Below are positions 38,111-48,706 of a stretch of 64,000 bases of DNA, piece by piece. The notes beneath the pieces were generated by a model that did no database searches, had not been told where the DNA came from, and saw only the letters and a list, made by a program, of their open reading frames with translations. A program made the translations under genes and the position numbers. Source of the stretch: Ligula intestinalis (Eukaryota > Platyhelminthes > Cestoda > Diphyllobothriidea > Diphyllobothriidae); NCBI GenBank assembly GCA_036362985.1, contig JAYGXS010000004.1, forward strand, positions 39,159,626 through 39,223,625. The letters are read 5' to 3'. Within the stretch, counting starts at the first letter, position 1; each line of letters begins with the position of its first letter.

Positions 38111-40719
38111 CACACCGTGAAAATTTTATTCATAGCACTTGTTCAGTGCTCGATGTTCGGTTTTTTTGCCGAATCCTATTGGGAGGGCAACTGATATACT
38201 TAATGGTAGGTGGTCTTAACCCCCACAGCCATCACTAAACCCATGATCGTGCAAACTGGGAATGAATTAAAGGAGGATTTTAAGGGTGAGGCCTCATTGC
38301 GAACAAGCAGCTCGATTTTTGCAAAAAATATAAAAAAATAAGTAAATTTCCTGAATGTTTATTCTTTTAGGCCTGCAGCAAGGAAATTAAGAGTGATAGT
38401 AAAAAATAAATAAAAGCAATAGACACACGAATTAGAATGAGAAAACCACAGTAAGACAACTTTATGCATATCTTTTTATGAGTATTACGGTTAACACACG
38501 AAGGATTGCTTCCCAAAATTATGAAATAATAAACCAAACGGGCCAGGCTATGTATTTTAAACCCTAGGGAATTGCATAAACTATCCTAACTCCAGTATGT
38601 TTAGAATATTGCAAACTTTTGGGACGGCGTAGATAATAGCAGACTATTGCGCTCTACTTTCAGGAAAATTATGGAGCTTAATATACTGACGGTAGCAGGA
38701 TGGTGCTGATAGTCAGATAATTCGATTTACTGCTATTTATAAGTTAATCTCTGCCTGAAGGGCTTCCTCATTGAAACTTGTTTTAAATTCGCTTGCCAGA
38801 GTATTATAGGAAAACTCTCTTCATCAATAGGTTTTGTATATTCAGTCCGTCAGCAACAAAGGGAAAAAGGACAAACGCCTATTTATCGCGCCGCCACCTG
38901 TAATTTACATAGATTACCACTTACCAGCCGAGCTCAGTTCGGACGTGCTAAACGTCTGTGCGCGTGCGCTGTTAGGGTCTCGAATGCACTCCTACCTGAA
39001 AGTGCGCTTGCCTTTCCCTCTCGGTCAAACAACCTTCGGAATAGGAAGATGAAAAAGCTAATACGAATTTTACGCATGCCTTCCTAACCCTAGTACAATT
39101 CGTGCTGTACCGAAAAGATGAGCATTCCATTTTAAAATAGTTAATCATTTTCAGCGAGCAAGTCTGCAAACCCTACTGTGGAAAGACAAAATGCACCTCG
39201 TAAGGCGTTTAATCTGAGCAAACAGTGGGTCTTTATCGCCTTCATAAGCGTCCCCAGACAGTCTGTAAATGACGTCGTCAGGAAGTGTAACTAGATGATA
39301 GGAAGCGTTTCCTCTCTTTTGGGAAAGTAGGAAAATGCATACGCAAAAAACTGCCGTATATAAATGGAGAATAACCTAAGGCCTCAACGGGAACGCGGGA
39401 CACATGAGCTGAAGGACAGCTTATTGTTTGAGTATTTCTCCTTCCTCTTGATTGGCATTTAGCCTCACTTCTGGCTCCCAGAAGGTATCGCCTGCTCTTT
39501 GGCCAGTTGATTCGAATGAAACCGCTGCCGAGTCCCCGCCGTCACTGCGAGATCGCTTACGGCCCTGTGGCGGGCCTGTTAGAAATAGACGCCTACTGAT
39601 GTGTTATAAGTAGTAAGGCTTTGTTGCGGTAAAGCACTCGTTAACGCCGGAGTTGATAAGTGAACGTTCTCTCCCCTTTACTGGCTGTCGATTGGATGGT
39701 TAAACTATTGTCACTCTACCCTCCTTTATATTTATTGTACTTGCCTGCGGATGAACAATCGGAAACGCGCGTTCGCCAAACTCGACTTTTAATAATCGAT
39801 TTTATTATGACAGTCGCTTACCCGAGCCGCATCCCCTCCTCCAAGGTCACAACTTCCCCAAAGCTCTGTCTGCATAGTCGGTTTCTGCCCTGAGTTATAT
39901 TTTGTCGCCGTTTGTTAGCGTGCGCATTAGTAGGAGGACATTGCTAAACGTACTGCCTGGTACTGGCCTCACGGAGAATTGGTGCAAGCAAAATTATGTC
40001 TACAGGAGTAATTCACACCCATCTCTCCCTCCCGCCAAAGGTCTTGCGCCTCTTCGTACGTTCTGTAGTGGTCTTCAAGGCTTACCAACTGCCAACTCTG
40101 AGTCAGCCGCTTTTCGTCTTCAAACTTATGAATAAACGTCCACCCTTTCCACCCACTCCCGTTTGTTATCAAAGCCCTTAATCCTTTCGCATATTTTACA
40201 TTCGCTTCTGTTGCTACTTGGCAGTTTTGTTCTTTCTGAAAGTTTTCTCAAGAACTTTTAATTATCAATCTAGCAACGTTTCGCGGACAACATGACGTTT
40301 CAAAAGTGCTTTTGCGCGATGGAGGTCTTGCTACCTTGTAGTTGCTAAGTGAACTAACGATTTGTGCACAGATTACAACCGTGCTTTTTAAACAATCGGG
40401 ATAAACACGCCGAAGCTACTACGCACATGAGGGTCTTTTTCCGAAGTGGCCAGTGGCAAAAAATAAGGAGGAATTTAAACTGTCAGTTGACTGCGACCTT
40501 TTCCTCTCAGGTACTCTTCTTTTGTCCGCAGGTCCGAATCTGTGGCTTTTCTGGCGTAGCTGAACTTCTCTACCAGGTGGCTACTAACTTTCGTCCACGG
40601 GCTGATATTGTGTCCAAGTAAACCTACCGTATCAAAGAGAGATTGTACAAAAAGATCTGAACCGCTTTACCCATCACCTAGAGCGGATGCGCTATCTCCT
40701 GAAATGTTCAGCAAAACTC
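38111..40719. other. Non-coding stretch
   Basis: AT-rich to about 38800, then mixed. Nothing was recognised. Confidence 0.5.
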
Positions 40720-41360
40720 TGAATCATGTTTTAGCTTAGAAAGTATTGCTAAAGTATGCTTGCAACAGTAATTAATCTGCCGCATAATTAACTGATATTC
40801 TAATCACGACAGGCTGCCGGCTTTGGGGTGGGCTTCATTTTAGCAGCCTGAAACAATGACGCTATCTAAAAAATAATTACCTAAGTAGTATCACATTTCC
40901 TTATTGTAGTTCCCTGGCTTTAGGGATTCAAATAAATCCCTTCTCGTAATTTTTTAGTAAGAAATAGTGCCTTCTTGAAAGTTTATACTTGAAGGAAGGA
41001 TATCTTTCGATTAAAAAAGTGTTCTTAAAGTTGTTGAACAACGTGAAATATCCATTAATAAAGCATCGTTTTTGCAATTTTTAACGCTGCTTGTAAAGCA
41101 TGCAATATAGTCCGCATCCGCTGCAAATTTTTATGAGCCCTATGTGACGTCTACTTCATAACATATAGAAATATAGCTTTTAGTTGGGAAAACCTGAACG
41201 CAAGTATAACGGCAGGTCAGGATCAAAATTATTCGGAAATTTAAAGTTTATTTGAAAGATACCTTGTATTCAAGTAGCAAGTCGGAAGGAAGTGCACTCT
41301 CTCTACCACTCAGTAAAAGAAAGGATAATTTAGTGTACGATTTCTACAAAATATATTTGC
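40720..41360. repeat. AT-rich repeat family F, copy 2
   Basis: Direct-orientation partner of 37430-38110, about 3.26 kb away, with the same anchor order and moderate identity by eye. Probably an interspersed element. Confidence 0.6.
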
Positions 41361-44300
41361 ATTAATAAGGATATTTCAAATCGATGAGAAGAATGCACGC
41401 TTATTAAGAAGTTATTTTTTTAAGATTGCGGTCTATATGGGTGGTCAAAAGGAGCCCACTGAAAAGCTGACATTCTTTCGGGATCGAAATATATGAGAAT
41501 TATTCTGTAAGCCTGCAGGTATATCTAAGTAATGTTTTCAAATCGAACACACCTTTCAGAATTTCGGTCAATATTTAATGAGGTAGTACATGTACCGTAA
41601 GTTTCGGATGGAAGAAACGGAGGTATCTCAAACATTGTTAAAAATCACCTAAGGCCTCGAATAGCTAGGACTACTTGTCAAAGACTGAATTGCACGAGAA
41701 CATCTGCCAGAATGTAGATGGCCTCTTAAGTCAATTGGTCCTTTTTGCTCGGTTAGTTATCGCTGGTTAATAGATGTGATGGTAATCATAGTGCTTTGGC
41801 CACGATTAATAGTCATAAGATTGACAAGGACTAGTTGAATATGTGGAGCAACCAGCCAGTCTGATAATTCTTTAACTGTGCTGTTGGGTACGTTATTTGT
41901 CAGGGCCCCTTTACACTGCAGCCCTTTGCATTAGAAAACTACTTCGAAGACCCGGGCGAATAACCTGTATCTTCCAGGTATCGAATCTCCTTCTCGCGGC
42001 CTGCGTTAGTACAGGCTCCCTCCGCGATGGCGGTTCATCGTCTGCCTGTATTCTTTTTGACGGAAAACCAGGTATCGCAGTTGGATGAGAAACTGGACAT
42101 CTAAGTTCAGCCGGCCGCCTTGCCGGCCGCTCTTGCCAGATGATCGGACAGACGATCTCGTGAGAACATTTTGGCTGTGCGTCACCTTTCTGTCCCCAGT
42201 TCGTTTTCAGGTCAGCCGCACTAAACCTGATGCGTTACTCCATCACCCTGGGATCCCAAAACTCTTCTCCGATGAACATCCTGAGGCGCTAACTGGCCGC
42301 CTCCCCCAAAACCATGAGAGAGCTGCTGGATGCTGGTAACAGTGTTCGAAACTAGGGCGACCTCACCACCGCCCTGTCACTTGCCAACGTACTTGCGCGT
42401 ATGTACGCCGAAACTGTGTGCGCCGTAACGTCCCCACGCCTGACTTGGGGGGCTCGAGGTTGATCCTCGTAGGTCCCGCCGCGAGATGGCCGGGCTACCG
42501 ACTACGCGTTTGACACTCCCACGTCTACGAGAGTGGGAGAGAAATCGGTTTGTTTCTGGGACGGGGGCTGTGTGACCGAACAAATGCTACTCTACCCGGG
42601 TCTAATTCGACCATATGTGGTGCTACTTGACAACCATAATTTTCCTTATCCGAGCGCTACAACTTGTGCTCCTACATGCTCAAGGACTTTTCTTCAAAGC
42701 CAAAGCTAAATGGATTTTTATATGTGTTTACTTTCCTACAGGAATGGGGTGAAGACCTGTTGTGAACGGTGCAGGAGTACCAACTACGAGGGAGGATAGG
42801 ATGGCCATTTAGGGTGTATTAGTCACCGTCAACCGGATAAAGCCCAGGCTTGGTTTTTAAAAATCTGATATCCAAACCCAGATGCCTTTGCCATTGGATT
42901 TTAGATCTGTCGCTGCATCATTAAGTCACGGATTACTCCACGTTATTCAAATTTAGGATTGAGATATGGCTGAACGATGATGAATAGCAAGCCGGAAATG
43001 GTCATCAAAATCTTCCTTGTCCGTATTGGTACTATTTCTGCATAATGAATCGTTGCAATGTGACTGCCTGCGAGGGCTGTAGATTTGGCTGCAAGACGCA
43101 ACGCCATGAGCACGTTTCGTAAACTGTTGAATGAATTGCCTTTCGGTAATAAGAGCATTGGATTTTAACCAAAAGAACGCGCGTTCAATCCTCAAGGTTT
43201 GCAAAACCTGGGGTTGGGTACTATAACGTGACCGTAACGGCCATTTCTGGCTTATTAACCGTAGTTGATGATGGGTGATCCACAATAGCGGCTAGGTATG
43301 ACTGGCCAAAAAGCCAGAAATGACCATTTCCATCTCTACTGCCTTTTTCGGATCCATTTCACCCTTTTCTACATGTTGCTATGCGACTAACTGCGAGATT
43401 ACTAAAGTAGGCTCCAGGTCAAAAACGAAACGTACACGTTTCATTACCAGATCGGCGAGCCCCACATTTTAAAGCAAAGATGTATGATAGGCAGAAGGGC
43501 GTTCGCTGATCGGCCATAAAAGAAGAAAAGGAGGAGTACCCTAAACGATAAGGGAAACTATGATGGCCGGTTCTGACTAATTAACCATCTTTAATCAGCC
43601 TTACCCACGCTGGTGTGTATGACCGTGGAGAATTTAAGTCCAAAGTTGTTGAAGTCTTTCTTGCCTGCTCTGCTCCGTTATTTGACGAAAAAATTGACCT
43701 CAAATAGGACGACCTCATATGTCCACACGTGCGTTGACCCACATACCGCTTCAGTCTTGACATGTGCACCACATTCACAGGCTTTTACAAGTCACAAGTC
43801 GGTAACAAAATCGGAGTCGCCTGTGCCCACAGGGACAGTCTCGATATGACAGCGGCGCTGGCCGAGATGCGCAACTGCAGTGCGCACATTGACTCAACCT
43901 CAACAGTGTATCGACTGCTGGGTACGTGGATGTGCACATACCTTCCTGTGTGATTCATCTTCCGGATTTCGGCCAACTTTCCCTGCCGATAGAGTGATGC
44001 GCGAAGGCCTGTGCGACGAAACCAGTTTAGGCAGCGCCAGTTTCGTGCCGCAGCCCTTTGCGTTTGGGTACAAGCGCGATTAAGTGAAACGAATGTTTCG
44101 GAAGAGCGAGAGAGGCAGAGAGTCAGTTGTTTAGGTACATTTGCTTTGAATTGTCTCAGGGTCCGACTGCGCATGCGCGGGGTTTATGGGCTGGGGCAAG
44201 CCGCGCTTGCCCAATGTTCCAAATGTTGCCGAGTCCTGTCTCACCGAACCGCCTCTGTTCTTTGGGTGTTTCCCGCTCACTTCCACTTTTGCTGCGCACA

Positions 44301-45249
44301 TGCTTAGTTATGTACACCGGATGCTGGCACGAACACTCATCTACTGCTTCGCTGTGGCTTTTTTTCAGCATAAACAATTCAATGCCATGAACATTACAGG
44401 TTCCAGCAGAAACAGTGGGAAATAGCCTGGCGGAAGGCAAGAGACTATTAAGAAAGTCATACAGATTTATATCTTCTGGCTACGCGAACCTGCCAAGTTC
44501 TCGTAGTCTGCCTACTGGCGGCGTTCTGGATTATTAGAGGTCACAGACCCCCTCGCAGCCATTTGGACCATCGGTTTCTAGCGACAAATGGCACTCTGGG
44601 TGTAAACCCTGTTTTCTGCTACATTCTCTAAAACATCCTTTTTTGTAAACGAGGGGGTAAGTAAGCCTTTTTATCATATTAACCGATTTGATTAAGCATA
44701 GGAAGTGTTTATTAGACTCTTGGTCGAACTGCCAGCCCCATGGAATCTCACACCCCATCAAACAACCCGGCGTGATGTTCACATAACAATTTTTTACCCA
44801 TTCGTTGACGATCTACTGTTATTACTTTTATTGCAGTCATGAATCCAATCAGAGGAAGGCCGAATAAACTAGTTTGAAAGTCTCCAGTGCACGTACATTT
44901 CCCACTCTGCATTCCTACTGTCCTTAATTTAAATTTCCTGGCACGAAAACAAAACAAAGTGAAATATTATTCTGGTCAGATGAAATCTTAACCTTGTCGG
45001 AGTTATCGCTCATTCAACTGATCTTTTACTTGATGCAGCGGTACACTCTATCTGTGTGAAAAGCACAAGTAGTACTGCTTTCAAAGAAAAACGACCCTAG
45101 TCTGGAAATGATTTTTTGGCGATGATAAACTTGAAAGTGGAGACAATTAGGTAGCGTGCCGTGCTCTGTGTGCGTCCTCAAGCTCAAACGAAGGTGTGCT
45201 CCACTGTAATGGGTACGGCGAACAACTGATTTTATTTATCTCGACTGCA
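41361..45249. other. Non-coding stretch
   Basis: GC-richer at 41900-42600 and 43750-44300. A tRNA-like phrase with GCGCGTTCAATCC lies near 43180 but no full tRNA fold is seen. No gene is supported. Confidence 0.5.
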
Positions 45250-45312
45250 CTCAGGACTGAGGGTCAGTCTACAATGGCTCAGTATTGTTATGGCTTTTAT
45301 AAAACCTCTAGT
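45250..45312 (+). repeat. Short shared repeat block, copy 2
   Basis: AGGACTGAGGGTCAGTCTAC and AATGGCTCAGTATTGTTATG, then GCTTTTATAAAACC, correspond to the block at 35155-35215. Confidence 0.45.
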
Positions 45313-45599
45313 TGTCTAAGATCCGAGTCTTCAACCATGAACGCATGTCATACATAGAGTAAGGCACTAGGCTGTGTTTGGCCCATGCAAACAGTCTGCT
45401 TAACTGTGTCATCTACAGCACGCACACCTATATCCGGTCGTCTTTATTGAATCTCTCGGTCGGAACGTGCAGTATAGGGGAGAGAAAGAGCTTCATGCAG
45501 CGCATGTCTGCCCTACCCTAAAGAAATTCATGCGCATATCACGGCTTCACGCGCCTCGTGGGAATTAGATGGACCACACCTCCTGAAACATTTTAACTA

Positions 45600-45880
45600 C
45601 GGGTAGTGGTTTGCTTATACAGCGGGCCACACAGTAGATGCGCTGCACCGATCACGACAGCTCATGAAACGGCAGACGTTTTTACTCGCTAACGAATGCC
45701 AACTATGGGATAGGGGGCGTGGCGGAACGCCTAGGTGCAATCTCACGCCGCGCCAGCCATTTACGCCCGATTCTGCCTTCAGTCTTCGAGGTTCTGTCTT
45801 GCAATCAGTTCCGGGGGGGGGGGTGACGGAGGAGGGGTGCATTAGATGCTGCGCGAGTCTACTACCGCTGTACACTAGTT
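45600..45880 (-). repeat. Repeat family B, copy 4 (reverse orientation)
   Basis: The reverse complement reads TAGTAGACTCGCGCAGCATC, then a long C run, AAATGGCTGGCGCGGCGTGA and a GTGCAGCGCATCTACTG end. These match the family B blocks. The run of about 11 G on the plus strand (about 45813-45823) is an expansion of the CTCCCCCACC block of the family. Confidence 0.65.
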
Positions 45881-46194
45881 CACGTGCAATTTACCGTCTC
45901 TGAGTCACATAACGAACATCGGCGCATGCGACGGTCGGACTTTCCTAGTAAGTTGCTTGTACTGGATGTTCCAGTAGGGGAGACGCCTGGCTAGACTGAC
46001 AGTCATCCGAGAGCAGTGTTGCACTTGATGGTTACTCTTCACTGTCCCCGTAACTGCTCTGAGTGACGAGCTGGATTGGCCAAAGATAGCTGAGCCGTCT
46101 CTGATACGATAGATTTTTAGAAGCTACATAGGCAGGCGAGAGCTACATCAAGTGTACAACTGCACCCAGATCGATTGCTAGTTAATCACAATCA

Positions 46195-46265
46195 GTTTGC
46201 AAAGAAGGGGGGGGGGGTCGATGCTGCGCGACTCTAACCTACGCGCAAATTCTCTGCAAAACGTA
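46195..46265 (-). repeat. Repeat family B, short head fragment (reverse orientation)
   Basis: A run of about 11 G (46207-46217) followed by GATGCTGCGCGACTCTAACC parallels the G run and GATGCTGCGCGAGTCTACTA of the copy at 45600-45880. Only the head of the element is recognisable. Confidence 0.45.
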
Positions 46266-46654
46266 GTCCCTGTCAACATCCATCCATCCCACCAGACCCG
46301 ACGCCCATTCAAAAATTCCTACGGAATGGCGATGTGGATGCTGGTTTACACAGTCAGCAGAGCCGACCGTAACGGCTGTATATACCACGTGCGGCTAAAA
46401 CACAAATCGAAACAAAGCTCGTTCTCATAACCCTCCATCGGCCGTTGGATCAGCATTGTTCGCTTCGTCAACTCCCAGTATATGCTCTTCTGGTCGATCA
46501 AGCAGAAGGTAAGACGTATGGTCGCTCGAGAGCTGACTCGGTAAAAGGCTACTATTTCTCATCCCAACCAGATTTTCTTTTCCCAACTGGGGCAGTTGGA
46601 TGAAATAGAAACAGAATGCACCGCCTGAAGGAAGAAGGGCGAAGTCGGATTTGC

Positions 46655-46835
46655 TTATATCCCCCCTCCCCGACAGGAAATTTGAATAGGGAGACCCCCA
46701 CGTAATGCAGATGGCCCCTGTGCTATGTTCCGGAAGGAAGGAATTTGCCTGTGTCCTAACCGTGACCCTTATCCTAGTGTAACTGGCAGTTAGTGCAAGG
46801 CCATCTATAATCCCTATCAAGAGCTCCTGCGGCCA
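46655..46835. repeat. Family C telomere-like repeat, short core
   Basis: The flank CCCACGTAATGCAGATGGCC, then TGTTCCGGAAGGAAGGAATT and TGTGTCCTAACCGTGACCCT, ends in AAGGCCATCTATAATCCC. Only two or three telomere-like units remain, so this copy shows the flanks particularly well. Confidence 0.6.
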
Positions 46836-46974
46836 AAAAGGACTGGATCAGTCTAGTGCATCAGCGGTGTTGGCGTTGACACTAATGGCATCAATAGCGG
46901 AAGTTCAAATGAAAAGAGAGACCGTTGTTTTGTCTGCCTGTTTTCGCCAAAAAGCTATGGCTCGTATCTATGCT

Positions 46975-46976
46975 GT

Positions 46977-47015
<39 letters not shown>

Positions 47016-47066
47016 AAGTATTAGTAGTAGTAGTCGTAGTAGTAGTATTAGTAGTAGTAGTAGTAA
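46975..47066. repeat. (AGT)n microsatellite
   Basis: About 90 bp of TAG/AGT units with few interruptions. Degenerate triplets of the same type continue to about 47350, suggesting an old and once longer array. Confidence 0.95.
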
Positions 47067-47849
47067 CTATATTAGCAATAGCGCAATGTTGAGTAGCGTT
47101 ATAACAGTGGTACTAATGCCGATAACAATATTTGACGCTATAACAGTAAAAGCAGCGTTGCCAGCAGAAGTGAGAACTATAGTGGTGACAGTATTAATGG
47201 TTGTGGTAGTTATTGTTTTAGTGATTTAAGTATCGATAATGAAGAACTAAAAATGGTTGTTTTAGTACTAATAGTTCTAGTAGTATTATTGGTAGTGATA
47301 ATATGGGTGGGGTTGGCAGAAATAGTGCTGTTGCAGTACTTGTAGTGGTATATACCATACAGGTAGCAGTTCTGTTAATCTCCGTTATGCAAGGCCTATT
47401 TTGGGGTCCCGACACAATGAAATCAAATACCTCATTTAGTCAACTGCGAGCAAATAGACACACAACTCTGTAAGAGTTACGCCTCTCCTAAGGATACAGG
47501 TACCAAGTTGTGAGGAACAAGTGAGTATTCGCCTACAAGTATGCAAATGACTTCTTTGAAATGTTCGGCTGTGCCGATGTATTTCTTAACTACTGTGTAC
47601 CAGTTAATAGTTCAAAGGCGTTTGCCTATATTTCCCTGGCTAAACTTGACTTGACGTAAACGCAAGAAGTGTGTACGTGGAAGCGTTAAATGGTTCTTAA
47701 AATGTGTAAAGTCAAATGACCTAGTTCATTTTGTTTGCACTTTTATCAAATCCACATATTCTTCAATTCTTGATGTTCCTCAGTTAGCAGTAAGGTTTGC
47801 ATATTGGCCTTGGTCTCACCTTCGTTTCTGCTCGCAACTGCTTGATCTC
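47067..47849. other. Degenerate triplet DNA and unassigned sequence
   Basis: The AGT-like degenerate triplets fade out by about 47350. The rest is unassigned. Confidence 0.5.
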
Positions 47850-47920
47850 CCCACCTTGTGGTTTAACGACGAGCGACTCAGCCACTACACATTGGTTCGA
47901 GTCAATGTTAAGTGGCGACC
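47850..47920 (+). repeat. tRNA-like sequence, pseudogene or SINE head
   Basis: GTGGTTTAACGACGAGCGAC resembles a D-arm/A-box. ATTGGTTCGAGTCAATG resembles a T-arm with a B-box; its stem ATTGG would pair with CCAAT except that one C is missing. The acceptor stem is not convincing. A broken tRNA copy or the head of a SINE fits best. It lies about 70 bp before the CpG-rich island. Confidence 0.4.
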
Positions 47921-47974
47921 CTTTGATAAATGGCTCTAGTGCTACCAGCAACAGCGGCGACTGTACTCCCGGTG

Positions 47975-48642
47975 TGTCATGACGATCGCGGGCGCGCCGG
48001 TAGCAGCTGTGACGGTGGTGGAAACTTGTACACTGGCGGTCTCTGAACGCCTGACTCACGCGCGCACACTGTTGGGTGATTGTAATCAGGGCCAGCAGGC
48101 ACTCGTTTTGCCACTTCTGATTGGTTGTCTACATGGCGCAAGGTGCTGGCGTTACGCTTACACCTCTTAGAGGCGCGATCGCACTCTGGTTGGCCGACTG
48201 AGGTTAGGCGTAGCTATAGCAGACCGGTCGCTGAGGCCCACACAGTACCACCAGCGGCGTCCCCTGTGCGTGTGCGTGTGTGCCTTTGATTTTGCAGTGG
48301 CCGCAGGGTTCATAGACAGCGCAGAAGCGTTCCCTCGCAGGCGTATACACACCCTTAGCACCTGTTATTCCCCCTCTCCCTCTCTGTGGACGCGTGAGTT
48401 TCCATCTTTCCGCGGGATTTAAGCAGACGCGTGTGTATGCGCCCACGCAAGTGGATAATACTCTTTCATCTACCGTGCATCATCCACGCACGTCGGTGTA
48501 CACGCGCGTTCTACGTATTTTCGGCAACTGGGCATAATTTTCCGCTCCTGTGTGCGTGCCCTTTGAAGACCGCTCAACTAGTGGAGGCCGAAATCATCCC
48601 TCGAGAGTGTGCGCTCTCACCTCTTTACTTTAACTGGAGGCC
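47975..48642 (+). promoter_or_regulatory. CpG/GT-rich island upstream of candidate first exon 2
   Basis: A CpG-dense stretch with several GCGTGTGCGTG-type runs (around 48265-48285 and 48425-48455) and CGCGC motifs. It ends at the ATG of the signal-peptide-like exon at 48643. The texture resembles the island at 23440-23976. The likely role is promoter plus 5' UTR, inferred only from composition and position. Confidence 0.33.
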
Positions 48643-48706
48643 ATGCGGATGAGTTGTTTTACGTGGACAACTACCTTGCTTGTACTCTGGTTGCCGAATT
48701 CTCACA
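48643..48706 (+). CDS. Candidate first coding exon with signal peptide (option 2)
   Basis: Seen: an in-frame TAA lies 12 bases before the ATG. The start context is GAGGCCATGC, with G at -3. The 21 codons read MRMSCFTWTTTLLVLWLPNS plus H: a short basic start, a hydrophobic core TTTLLVLWL and a polar end. The exon then stops one base into a codon at the strong donor GTGAGT. That A plus the GT that opens the Ig exon at 61841 gives Ser, so the two exons join in phase as ...NSH-S-TSTDSF. The exon sits at the downstream edge of a CpG/GT-rich island, as expected for a promoter-proximal first exon. Inference: signal-peptide exon of the PTK7-like gene, with a first intron of about 13.1 kb. The exon is short, so chance cannot be excluded; transcript data would settle it. 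Confidence 0.45.

Noticed and set aside
43140..43200. tRNA-like phrase with GAGCATTGGATTTTAACC and GCGTTCAATCC
   Set aside because: The T-arm and acceptor stems do not pair; at most a remnant.
46867..47229. 120-codon frame with a poly-Ser stretch
   Set aside because: It translates the AGT array and its degenerate edge.
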